Program-made: the position numbers and the translations under genes
In this document: in pieces, positions 39,116-47,094 of the stretch
Layout: each line of letters begins with the position of its first letter
Numbering within the stretch: the stretch's first letter is position 1
From: an uncultured Anaerolineae bacterium
GTDB lineage: Bacteria; Chloroflexota; Anaerolineae; Aggregatilineales; Phototrophicaceae
Assembly (NCBI GenBank): GCA_937995825.1
Contig: CALKJO010000002.1
Span: 186,001-250,000 of the forward strand
DNA length: 64,000 nucleotides
Direction of reading: 5' to 3'
The notes under the pieces: generated by a model
What the model saw: the letters and a program-made list of their open reading frames with translations, nothing else
Database searches by the model: none
Told to the model about the DNA's origin: nothing

Positions 39116-39209
39116 TCATCATCAGGAAAGAGGGAGGAGTCGAAAGAGATGGGGACAGAAGCGCCGGCTCCCTCGTTGGTCATCGCTCATCCCTCATAGC
39201 TCGACCTTC
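39116..39209. repeat. Intergenic inverted repeat between coxD and crp-type gene
   Basis: Contains GAGGGAG (near 39131) and CTCCCTC (near 39169), plus the string CTCATCCCTCAT that recurs in the intergenic repeats at 44379-44458 and 49391-49458. May be a degenerate copy of the same element and may act as a terminator for the cox operon. Confidence 0.35.
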
Positions 39210-39953
39210 ATGAACGATCTCGCTATCGACTGGAACGCTGTTCCCTATTTCGCCGGACTGAACGCGGCGGCGCGCCGCCGCATCATGGATGCAGCCCGCC
39301 TGCATCACTATCAGGCGGGCGCAGTCATCTTCAATGAGGGCGATCCCTGCGCTGGACTGTTCATCATTCAGAATGGCATGGTACGCCTTTACCGCGCTAA
39401 CGCCGAAGGACGGCTGCACACGCTGAGTCTGCTGCGTCCGCCGTCCACCTTCAACGAAGTCGCCGCTGTCGATGGCGGAGCCAACCCCTTCAACGCGACC
39501 GCCGTCACCGCCGCCGCCGCCTACGTGATTGCGCACTCCGCGCTGCTCAACCTGATGGCGTCCGAACGGACGCTCTTAGCCAATTTATTACAGGCGCTCG
39601 CGCACCTCAACCGCGATTACCTCGAACGCCTCGAAGATATGACCTTCCGCACGATCCCCTCGCGGCTGGCGAAGCTGTTTCTGCGCGAAGCCGCCTACGA
39701 CGGGCAAATCTGCGAAATTCCCTCGCAGCTCACTCAGGAGGAGATCGCCGCGATCCTCGGCACGACTCGCGAAGTCGTCGGGCGCGCCATGCGGATGCTG
39801 CTGAATGCTGGGCTGCTGCGCAAACAGGGTCGGGCGGTCTACGTCGTCGATCAGGCGGGGCTGGCATACCTCGCTGAGACCAACACGCTGCGCAATCCGC
39901 CGCTCAACCGCTGCCCCCTATCGGTCGAAGATTCGCAGTCTGAACCTGGCTGA
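39210..39953 (+). CDS. Crp/Fnr-family transcriptional regulator
   Basis: 247 aa. Cyclic-nucleotide-binding-type beta roll (YQAGAVIFNEGDPCAGLFIIQNGMVRLYR-like segment at 39318-39400), a connecting helix with ERTLLANLLQALAHLNRDY, and a Crp-type HTH with TQEEIAAILGTTREVVGRAMRML. The N-terminus has no Fe-S Cys cluster of Fnr, so the ligand may be a nucleotide, heme or nothing. Placed between the oxidase and ferredoxin genes; a partial palindrome TTGATCATCGATC at 39997-40009 lies in front of the ferredoxin gene and could be its target. Confidence 0.92.
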   Translation: MNDLAIDWNAVPYFAGLNAAARRRIMDAARLHHYQAGAVIFNEGDPCAGLFIIQNGMVRLYRANAEGRLHTLSLLRPPSTFNEVAAVDGGANPFNATAVTAAAAYVIAHSALLNLMASERTLLANLLQALAHLNRDYLERLEDMTFRTIPSRLAKLFLREAAYDGQICEIPSQLTQEEIAAILGTTREVVGRAMRMLLNAGLLRKQGRAVYVVDQAGLAYLAETNTLRNPPLNRCPLSVEDSQSEPG

Positions 39954-40124
39954 CGCTGCATTGTTGCGATGCGTTTGAATACTTTTTTAACTTGTGTTGA
40001 TCATCGATCTTCATTTAGCAAAAACTCATTTTCAAATCCAACAAAAGTTCCAGACAAGCGCGTTAAAGCCGATTACTATCACGTCTGTAGACAGAGTGAA
40101 ACAGTCTTTAGGAGACGTTGTTCC

Positions 40125-40475
40125 ATGACGCACATCATCACCAGCCTGTGCCTGCGCGACGGCGCATGTGTTGAAGTCTGCCCGGTCGAGTGCATTGTCC
40201 CCGGTCAGCCGGAGAACGAATGGCCTTGGTATTTCATCGACCCGGATACGTGCATCGACTGCGGCGCGTGCGTGCCGGAATGCCCGTATGAAGCGATCTT
40301 CATCGAGGAAGAAGTCCCATCGGAATACACGCTGGCGGCTGGGCAGGAATATGTGCCGTTCGACACCAAGACGCGCGTCAAGGCGGCGGGCGGCGAAGTC
40401 ATCGACCTGACGAAGGACATTCAGCCCAATTACGATTATTTTGCCAAAGGACCCGGCTACGACGCGCTGGGCTAG
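40125..40475 (+). CDS. Seven-iron ferredoxin ([3Fe-4S][4Fe-4S])
   Basis: 116 aa. First cluster motif CLRDGACVEVCPVECI has the longer C-x5-C spacing of 3Fe-4S-containing Thermus-type ferredoxins; second motif CIDCGACVPECP is a regular 4Fe-4S site. The C-terminal ~45 residues extend beyond the core. Shuttles electrons between soluble enzymes. AGGAGA precedes ATG 40125. The preceding 170 bases are unusually AT-rich and include a TTGATCATCGATC partial palindrome. Confidence 0.93.
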   Translation: MTHIITSLCLRDGACVEVCPVECIVPGQPENEWPWYFIDPDTCIDCGACVPECPYEAIFIEEEVPSEYTLAAGQEYVPFDTKTRVKAAGGEVIDLTKDIQPNYDYFAKGPGYDALG

Positions 40476-40504
40476 CGCGCGCGAGGCGGTTGGTCGAATA
40501 TCAA

Positions 40505-40534
40505 AAGGGGCGTGCCATCAGCGGCACGCCCCTT
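40505..40534. terminator. Bidirectional intrinsic terminator
   Basis: A perfect 12-bp stem (40505-40516 / 40523-40534) with a 6-base loop. It ends the ferredoxin gene on the plus strand and, with CCCCTTTTGATA on the minus strand, the convergent secreted-repeat gene. Confidence 0.85.
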
Positions 40535-40561
40535 GCATTTGATGAAGAGATGGAGTGGCGA

Positions 40562-41314
40562 TCAGGGCAGCGCCACGAACCAGACATCGCCGCGCAGGTG
40601 ACCGGTGGTATCGCCGCGCGCCATGTCCTGCACCCAGTAGTACAGCGGGTCGCCATTGTAGGTGACCTGAAGCGTGCCGTCAGGGCGTTCAATCGTGCTG
40701 AAGATGCCGGGCAGATCGAGCGACGTGATCAGCGCGTTGGCATCCGGCACGGTCAGCGGGGGCCAGTTGTTGGCGCAGTTGTCCACGCAGTTGCTCACGC
40801 CAGGCTCATCGTTGGCAAACGTGTAGAGGGTGAAGCCGCGCTCACCGACCAGCATGAAGCCATGTTCGGCATTCGGCACGGCGTAAACGGTCGCCGGGCG
40901 AACCACTAGCCAAGCAGTGCGGAAATTGTGACCGGTAGCATCGCCGATTTCAGCGTCATTCTGCCAGAAATAGAGCGGCATCCCATTGTAAGTGACCTGA
41001 AGCGCGCCATCGGGACGCTCGATCGTCCCCACTTCGCCGGGGATGCCCTCAGCGACAGTCAGCCCCTCCGCGCTCTCCACAGTATAGGGCGGCCATGCCT
41101 GCGCGCAGTTCCCGGTGCAGTTGGTGACGCCAAAGCTGTCGCGCTTGAACGTATAGAGGGTCATACCGTTGGCAGCCACGATGAAAGGACCGAGATCGCT
41201 GTTTTCGCCGCCGAGGTTGAGCGTGTGCGGCAGCGGGTCTTGTGCCATCGCTGGAGCCGCCGCCGCGATCACGACTGCCGCCAGCGCCATCAGAATGACC
41301 AATCGCTTCATCAT
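40562..41314 (-). CDS. Secreted repeat protein (COG4315 type), two repeats
   Basis: 250 aa. Signal peptide (MMKRLVILMALAAVVIAAA, cut near AMAQ) then two ~100-residue repeats, each with LYTF...D..GVSNC/TNC.G/DNC.WPP and a QVTYNG.PLY(F/Y)W motif (~36-135 and ~140-245). This is the lipoprotein-like family with Yx(FWY)xxD repeats; two Cys per repeat could form a disulfide. No lipobox. Role unknown, probably extracytoplasmic. Shine-Dalgarno GAGGAG lies upstream. Confidence 0.85.
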   Translation of the reverse strand: MMKRLVILMALAAVVIAAAAPAMAQDPLPHTLNLGGENSDLGPFIVAANGMTLYTFKRDSFGVTNCTGNCAQAWPPYTVESAEGLTVAEGIPGEVGTIERPDGALQVTYNGMPLYFWQNDAEIGDATGHNFRTAWLVVRPATVYAVPNAEHGFMLVGERGFTLYTFANDEPGVSNCVDNCANNWPPLTVPDANALITSLDLPGIFSTIERPDGTLQVTYNGDPLYYWVQDMARGDTTGHLRGDVWFVALP

Positions 41315-41430
41315 CTTTTAGCTCCTCATCTTTTGAACCAAGACTGCGCTAAAATTTCGCGCTGATCGTAAGGGCGCAGCCTTGACCGATGATGAGTTTT
41401 CGACAAGGCGCATATGAGTGTGCGAGGTGG

Positions 41431-41458
41431 TTGACAATTTCTCAAGCTGCGTTATGCT
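41431..41458 (+). promoter_or_regulatory. Promoter of the amine oxidase gene
   Basis: Perfect TTGACA (41431-41436), 16-base spacer, TATGCT (41453-41458). About 65 bases before ATG 41523. Shows that the TGA-interrupted gene still has a good promoter. Confidence 0.65.
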
Positions 41459-41522
41459 GATAGCAGGCATAGTTATTCAGATGGACCGCGATCAGACGGG
41501 CTTGATCGCATAGGATCGAAAA

Positions 41523-42809
41523 ATGGTCACCCTCATTATCGGGGCAGGGACAGCAGGGTTAGTGGCGGCGCGCGGCTTACATGATGCAGGTTCACCTGTG
41601 ATCGTGCTGGAAGCCCGTGATCGCTGCGGTGGTCGCGTTCACACCGACCGCGCTTTCGCGTCTCACCCGGTTGAGCTGGGCGCGGAATTCATTCACGGCG
41701 ATCTCGCCCCGACCTGACTGCTGGCGCAGCGGTTCACGCTGCGCACCCTCCATTGGACGAAAACCGATGAGTCGCTGGTTCGGCTGGCGGATGGGACGCT
41801 ACGGACGATGGCGGAGGCGCGCCGGCTTCACCCGGATTTCGACATCACGCGCAGTTGGAATTTTCCGCCGGAGCTGCTCGCTGCGCACCCGATTGCGCCG
41901 TTCGATCAGCCGCTCGACGCCTATCTGCGCCGCCTCGGATTCAACCCCGATCAGCTTGAGTATGTCCGCCGCAGTTACGCCAACGCCGCCGGCGAGTCGA
42001 TCGACCGGCTGAGCGCGCGCGCTGCGCTGGACGACTGGGCGGATACGCGCTTTGGCTCTGGGGACTACCGCATCCTTGACGGCTACGACACGATTCATGC
42101 GCGCTTGGCAGAGGGGCTGGACATCCGCTTCCATGCCGTCGTCACGGAGATTCACTGGAGCAGGTCTGGTGTGCGCGTGCTGACGGCGGATGAGCGTGAG
42201 TTTGAGGGCGCGAGTCTGATCATCACGCTGCCGCTGGCGGTGCTGCAAAGCGGGCATGTCCGCTTTGAACCGCCGCTGCCCTCGGACAAGCAGGCAGCAG
42301 TTGCGGCGCTCAACATGGCTCCGGCGCTCAAGCTGATCTACCGCTTTGGTGAACCGGTGCTGCCGCGCGAGATCGCCGCGCTCTACAGCGCGCAGAGTCC
42401 GCCGATGTGGTGGACGCCCTCGTATGGGCATGACGCGGTCGATGGGCAGGTCTGGACGGCGTTCGTGACCGGCGATTACGCCCGTCAGATGCGCAGTCTG
42501 GGCGAAGCCGGGGCGCTCGATGCCGGGCTGCGGACGCTGCGCGCTGAGACTGAGCGCGGCGATCTTCAACCTGTGTCCGCGCGCTGGATCGACTGGGCAA
42601 GCGACCCGTTCGCGCTCGGCGGCTACAGCAGCAAACCGCCCGGAGCCTACGGCGCGCGCGCGGTGCTGGCGCAGCCGACTGAGGATGTGCTGTACTGGGC
42701 GGGCGAAGCGACCGCCTCCGGCGATGCCGCCGGCACGGTTCACGGCGCGTATTTGTCCGGCGTGCGCGCAGCGCAGGAAGTGTTGGCTTTAGGCATTCAG
42801 CAGGGCTGA
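41523..42809 (+). pseudogene. FAD-dependent amine oxidase interrupted by one in-frame TGA
   Basis: One continuous frame of 429 codons, except TGA at codon 65 (41715-41717). Upstream: GAGTAGL dinucleotide fold, [17 protein letters not shown] (FAD-binding Glu/Arg-Gly-Gly-Arg) and [14 protein letters not shown]. Downstream: LLAQRF immediately in frame, then a flavin amine oxidase core ending YWAGEATASGDAAGTVHGAYLSGVRAA. Relatives usually carry a Trp a few residues after the AEFIHG motif, so TGA probably replaces TGG. No frameshift, no other stop, and coding composition is unbroken after the TGA, so it is either a recent nonsense mutation, a consensus error or read through. Restart at 41808 alone would lack the FAD-binding fold. 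Confidence 0.8.
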
Positions 42810-42857
42810 GACCCTGATAATGCAGTTATCTGTTGGCATAGAAGGAGTATCCTGATC

Positions 42858-43619
42858 ATGGTCGCGTACACGACCGAACAACACGATGGTAGACAGACCG
42901 CCGCGACCTCAACGGCGCGGCAGATCGTCATTCGGAACACCACCCCTGAGCATGTGCAGGGGATGGATAAGCTGTCGCAGTTGGTTTACAACTACGACCA
43001 TTTCTCGCGTGTCGATGAATTTCTCAGTCAGATTCGCATCTTCCCTGAAGGGCAGTTCGTCGCCCTTGATATGACCATCCCCGATGCGCCGCAGGTCGTC
43101 GGTTACACGGCGTCCATGCGCATCAACTTCGATCCCGCTCGCCCGCGCTTCAAGCCCTGGGCGGATGAGACGGGCTACGGTTGACTGACCACCCACAACC
43201 CACACGGCGAGTGGATGTACGGCGTGGAGACATGTGTGCATCCCGACTATCGCGGGCAGGGCGTCGGCGGCAAGCTGATGGACGCGCGCTTTACGCTGCT
43301 CAAACGCCTGAATCTGCGCGGCATGATCGCTGGCAGCATGATCATGGACTATCACAAGGTCGCCGATCAGATGTCGCCGCAGCAGTATGTCCGCGAGGTG
43401 GTGGCGGGCGTCCGCTTTGACACCAACCTGTCCAAGCAGCTCCATAAGGGGTTCAAGGTGCTGCACTTGATCCCGGAGTACGAATATGACCCCCGCTCGC
43501 TCAACTGGGCGGTGGCGATTCGCTGGGACAACCCCGATTATCGACCCGAATACAAACCGCAGACGCGGATCGCGCCGTTCATTCAGCCCGCACAGGGGGC
43601 GCGCCTGGCGGCGCGGTGA
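42858..43619 (+). pseudogene. GNAT-family acetyltransferase-like protein interrupted by one in-frame TGA
   Basis: 254-codon frame with TGA at codon 109 (43182-43184); AAGGAG precedes ATG 42858. Before the stop: FPEGQFVALDM and VVGYTASMRINF; after it: LTTHNPHGEWMYGVETCVHPDYRGQGVGGKLMDARF, holding the acetyl-CoA-binding R-G-Q-G-V-G-G-K loop, then the NLSKQLHKGFKV segment. The tandem paralog at 43628 reads TGDGWLTTHDP where this gene reads TGYG-stop-LTTHNP, so TGA stands exactly for Trp. The C-terminal half is intact. Either a recently disabled duplicate or a leaky UGA. Confidence 0.85.
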
Positions 43620-43627
43620 AGGACACC

Positions 43628-44374
43628 ATGACTGCCGATCACAGCATTCAGATCGTGCCGAGCGCGGCACGCTATGCCGATGAGATGGAACGGCTCTACC
43701 GACTGGTCTATGGCGATGATACTCCAGACGCCGCCGATGTCTTCACCGCCGCCATGTTCCGCCGCCACCTGGAGATTTTCCCGGAAGGGCAGTTCGTCGC
43801 GCTCGATACGGCGCTGCCCGAAGGTGAGCAGGTCATCGGGCTGACGTGCAGTATGCGGATCGCCTTCGATCTGGCGCATCCGCATCTAGAGTCGTGGTAC
43901 AAGACCACCGGCGACGGCTGGCTAACCACCCATGACCCAAACGGCGAATGGCTGTACGGCGTCGAGTCGTGCGTCCATGCCGATTATCGCGGGCAGGGCG
44001 TCGGCGGCACGCTGATCGATGCCCGCTTCGACTTAGCGCGCCGCCTCAATCTGCGCGGCATGGTGGCAGGCAGCGCGCCGATGAGCTATTACCGCTACGC
44101 GGACGCGCTGACGATTGAGGACTACATGCAGGGCGTGGTCGAAGGCAGGTACTTCGACATCAACACCAGCAAGCAGCTCCGCAAGGGCTTTCGCTACACG
44201 GGCGTGCTGATCCCGAATTACATCATCGACGAAGAAGCGCGGGGCTGGGGCGCGCTGATCGTCTGGGAGAACCCGTCGTATAGCGCGGCGCGGATGCCGC
44301 AGATGGATGTGACGCTGCCGCTGATGTATTCTGTGACTGTCCGCCCGACTCAGGTGGTTGGACGGGGATTTTAA
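43628..44374 (+). CDS. GNAT-family acetyltransferase-like protein (intact paralog)
   Basis: About 248 aa. Same fold as its neighbour: FPEGQFVALDTALPEGEQVIG, GDGWLTTHDPNGEWLYGVESCVHADYRGQGVGG (acetyl-CoA loop), then ARRLNLRGMVAGSAPMSYY, VEGRYFDINTSKQLRKGF and LIVWENP. The DIN-x-SKQLRxGF block resembles the acetyltransferase half of fused GNAT/carbon-nitrogen hydrolase proteins; here the hydrolase half is absent. Substrate unknown. GTG 43616, overlapping the previous stop, is an alternative start; ATG 43628 has AAGGA close by. Tandem duplication with 42858. Confidence 0.85.
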   Translation: MTADHSIQIVPSAARYADEMERLYRLVYGDDTPDAADVFTAAMFRRHLEIFPEGQFVALDTALPEGEQVIGLTCSMRIAFDLAHPHLESWYKTTGDGWLTTHDPNGEWLYGVESCVHADYRGQGVGGTLIDARFDLARRLNLRGMVAGSAPMSYYRYADALTIEDYMQGVVEGRYFDINTSKQLRKGFRYTGVLIPNYIIDEEARGWGALIVWENPSYSAARMPQMDVTLPLMYSVTVRPTQVVGRGF

Positions 44375-44378
44375 GGAC

Positions 44379-44458
44379 AGTGATGAGTAGAGAGTTATGA
44401 GTTATGAGTAATGAGGGATGCGCTGTGCATCATCCCTCATTACTTTCTCCTCATCACT
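44379..44458. repeat. Palindromic intergenic element, likely bidirectional terminator
   Basis: Two nested stems: outer AGTGATGAG (44379-44387) with CTCATCACT (44450-44458), inner 14-bp perfect stem AGTAATGAGGGATG (44407-44420) with CATCCCTCATTACT (44431-44444). A stretch of ATGAGTTATGAG-like short repeats fills the left arm and TTTT follows the right arm. It lies between convergent genes. Related CTCATCCCTCAT strings occur near 39190 and 49438. Confidence 0.7.
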
Positions 44459-44464
44459 TTTACC

Positions 44465-45898
44465 TCACAGGTCGAAATACTGCCCATGAAACCCGAACGG
44501 GATGGGGACGGGCGTCCGCGCGCGGGCGATCTCGGTGAAGGTCTGCGCATCCAGCGCCAGCAGGAACGATGACCCCGCCGCGCCGTCCAGCACCACCGAC
44601 AAGATCACGCCGTCGTCCTCGGCGCGTCCGTCTGGCGTTGGGACAAAGACTGGCTCGCCCGGATAGCAGTCCGCTTCATGCCACACCACGCCTGCGCCGG
44701 TCTCGGTGTCAATTTTGACCAGTTGATTCAGAAAATCGGCGTCTGCGCTCCGCGTCCCCGCGCCGTAGGCAAAGCGATATGCCCTGCCATTATGCGCCCG
44801 ATAGTGGATGCGCGGCAGCTCAATTGCATCTGCGCCGATGGTCTCATAGGTTGCGCGCCCGCCGGACAGCGGAATCCGACAGCGCCGCAGCCGTCCGGTG
44901 GTAATTTTCGGATCAGCGCTCCGCAGATGGTCGAGCCGGAGTTCGTCGATCAGCCGCGCATCATCATAGGCGCTCAGATCGACCACGATCTCGCCATCGC
45001 GCTCAAAGGCATTGATGTGGTGGAAGGCGAAGAAGGCATCCGCCTCCGCCCGCGCCGCCACGCTGCCATTTTCCTTGTCGATGATGTGAAAAGTCGCGCC
45101 GCGCTCCGGCTGCCAGCGGTAGTTTTCGATGAACGGCTTATCCCCCAGCAGGATCGTCAGCGGGCTGGGCAGCACCAGCGGAAATTCGACCAGGATCAGA
45201 TAGCGCTCGGTCATGCCGAAGCTGTGGATGTACGCCGGATGCGCCGTCTGGATCGACGCCAGGCGGCGGCGCGTCCCGCCGTCGATGGCGATCACCTGAT
45301 AGCGCGACTGCATCCCGAAATGGAGCAGGTAGTTATACGCCAGCCGCCGCGACGGATCATAGTGCGGGTGGGCGGTGGTGACGCTGCCCTGAAGCCGCTC
45401 CGTCCCCTCCCTGCCATCATCGTAACCGTAGGGGCGCAGCGTCTCCAGCGTGCGCGGATCGAAGGCGATCGCCATCGGCGTCTCAGTCATGGCGATGATG
45501 TTGTCGCCCAGGCGGGTGATATTGACGTTGGCGTTCATGCCCTCCGGCGTCGGTGTGAATAGCGACATGGCGCGCTTGAACAGCGACCGGCATGGGTCGG
45601 AGGCGAAGCCGCGAAAGCTGATCCTGCCCGATGCCATATCGGCATGGTAGGCAGGCGAATGCAGATAGCGCGACGTATACGTGACCGCGCCATCCGCGAA
45701 AGCGAAGCTGTGCAGCAGCGCCAGCCCATCGAACCAATGGCGGTAGCGCGTATGCTTCAGGTCAAACGTGCCGGGTCCGTTGCGCACCAGCACGCCGGAG
45801 AGCCAGTCGGGAAAGCGCCCCTCGACATGAAGGGGCGTCGGATCGGTTTCGGGCGTGTTGGCAAAGCCGGGTTGAAAACGGTTAGCGGTCGTCTGCAT
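44465..45898 (-). CDS. Carotenoid oxygenase family protein
   Basis: 477 aa. Seven-bladed propeller family with the Fe(II)-binding His set visible: TTAHPHYDPSRR, YIHSFGMTERY, FAFHHINAFE and the C-terminal FGFHGQYFDL. Other hallmarks: GVLVRNGPGTFDL near the N-terminus and FWLD-like strand regions. Cleaves carotenoid or apocarotenoid double bonds (or stilbenes) with O2. Soluble or membrane-associated. Full length. AAGGAG lies 17 bases before the ATG, farther than usual. It is divergent from the small secreted ORF at 46035. Confidence 0.93.
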   Translation of the reverse strand: MQTTANRFQPGFANTPETDPTPLHVEGRFPDWLSGVLVRNGPGTFDLKHTRYRHWFDGLALLHSFAFADGAVTYTSRYLHSPAYHADMASGRISFRGFASDPCRSLFKRAMSLFTPTPEGMNANVNITRLGDNIIAMTETPMAIAFDPRTLETLRPYGYDDGREGTERLQGSVTTAHPHYDPSRRLAYNYLLHFGMQSRYQVIAIDGGTRRRLASIQTAHPAYIHSFGMTERYLILVEFPLVLPSPLTILLGDKPFIENYRWQPERGATFHIIDKENGSVAARAEADAFFAFHHINAFERDGEIVVDLSAYDDARLIDELRLDHLRSADPKITTGRLRRCRIPLSGGRATYETIGADAIELPRIHYRAHNGRAYRFAYGAGTRSADADFLNQLVKIDTETGAGVVWHEADCYPGEPVFVPTPDGRAEDDGVILSVVLDGAAGSSFLLALDAQTFTEIARARTPVPIPFGFHGQYFDL

Positions 45899-46034
45899 GG
45901 CGCGGATATCTCATCTCCTTGTCATGATCGGATGGACTATCATACATCAGAGCGGCTCGATTTCATGGAACGATTCAGCGGGCAGCGCCGTCTTAAGCGA
46001 TATATTTGTCTGTCCATTCAAATGAGGAACGCCA

Positions 46035-46172
46035 ATGAGACACATGAAATGCGGATGGGCGCTGATCGTCGTGATCGGCATGATGCCTTCGGGAGCGATG
46101 GCGATGGCACAAGCAGACACCCCGCTGACCGGCACCAGATGGACGCTGGTCTTTGCGCCGTCGGCGGAGTGA
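46035..46172 (+). CDS. 45-residue secreted peptide, truncated META-like remnant
   Basis: Short frame with a signal peptide (MKCGWALIVVIGMMPSGAMA, cut near MAQADT) followed by only 17 residues, TPLTGTRWTLVFAPSAE, then TGA. The LTGTRWTL segment matches the first strand of META/HslJ-type domains, and nothing META-like continues in any frame after the stop. GAGGAA precedes ATG 46035. It is best read as the N-terminal remnant of a secreted META protein, or less likely a genuine small secreted peptide. Confidence 0.45.
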   Translation: MRHMKCGWALIVVIGMMPSGAMAMAQADTPLTGTRWTLVFAPSAE

Positions 46173-46195
46173 GTTAAGTCGGCGCGCTGTAAATG

Positions 46196-46219
46196 GGCGG
46201 GGAGCCTCAAGTCCCCGCC
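46196..46219. terminator. Hairpin at the end of the sugar permease gene
   Basis: GGCGGGGA (46196-46203) pairs with TCCCCGCC (46212-46219), 8-base loop. It includes the stop codon of the minus-strand permease at 46207 and follows the small ORF on the plus strand. No T run on either side, so termination strength is uncertain. Confidence 0.45.
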
Positions 46220-47094
46220 ACCGCGCCGACCGTCAGCCCGCGCACCAGATAGCGCTGGAAGAACAGCGCCAGCAGCATCGGCGGCAGCATCGTCATGACC
46301 GCCGCCGCGCTCATCGCTTCCCAAGCGACCTCATACTGCCCGATGAAGAACGACAGCACGACTGTCACCGGCTGCGAGCGCGCAGTGGTCGAGAAGATCA
46401 GCGGCACAAGGAAGCTGTTCCACGCTGAGAGCAGCGCCACCAAAAAGACCGCTGTCATGCCGGGGCGCGCCAGCGGGATGATGACGCTTGCCATCAACTG
46501 CCAGCGCCCGCAGCCATCGACGAACGCTGCATCTTCGAGGTCTTGCGGAAGGTCGCGGATGTAAGTCGTCATCAGCCAGATATTGAGCGGCAGCAGCAGC
46601 GTCGTCGTGATCAAGATCAAGCCGAGCAGGTTATCGACCAAGCCCACCTGCGACATGATGAAATACAAGGCGATCAGCGACACCCAGATCGGCAGCGGCA
46701 TCATCAGCAGGAAAAGGAAGAAGATCATCCCCTTGAGTCGAAAGCGCATCCGCGCAAACACATAGCCCGACAGGGTGGACATGATCGTGACAGCGGCGGC
46801 GGTCGCCAAGCTGTAGATCAGGCTGTTGCGCATCCCCGCGCCCATCAGGTCCGCTGTCGGCAGAAAGCCGCCGTCGCGGTAGCGCGGACCGGTTGTGAAC
46901 AGATCGACGTAGTTTTGCAGCGTCGGCGCGCTCGGAAACCAGACTTTATAGGGCGCGCTGTACAGCTCCGCCCGCGTGCTGACGCTGGAGACGATCACCC
47001 AGTAGATCGGCGCGAGCGCCCAGAACAGCACCACGCCGCAGAGCGCGTAGATGATCGTCAGCCGCAGCCACTTGCGCCAGGGCAAGGCGATCAT
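46207..47094 (-). CDS. Sugar ABC transporter permease, MalG type
   Basis: 295 aa with six TM helices and the EAA loop (LEDAAFVDGCGRWQLMASVIIPLARPGMTAV, positions ~46455-46545) typical of CUT1 permeases; ends near GLTVGAVAGT. Works with the MalF-type partner upstream and the binding protein at 48073. Start overlaps the partner's stop by four bases. No ATPase gene is present, so the pair likely shares an MsmK/UgpC-type ATPase from elsewhere. Confidence 0.92.
   Translation of the reverse strand: MIALPWRKWLRLTIIYALCGVVLFWALAPIYWVIVSSVSTRAELYSAPYKVWFPSAPTLQNYVDLFTTGPRYRDGGFLPTADLMGAGMRNSLIYSLATAAAVTIMSTLSGYVFARMRFRLKGMIFFLFLLMMPLPIWVSLIALYFIMSQVGLVDNLLGLILITTTLLLPLNIWLMTTYIRDLPQDLEDAAFVDGCGRWQLMASVIIPLARPGMTAVFLVALLSAWNSFLVPLIFSTTARSQPVTVVLSFFIGQYEVAWEAMSAAAVMTMLPPMLLALFFQRYLVRGLTVGAVAGT

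Noticed and set aside
41523-43619. Genome-wide reassignment of TGA to Trp
   Set aside because: Many intact genes here end in TGA at the expected C-terminus, several with overlapping downstream starts, so TGA normally terminates.
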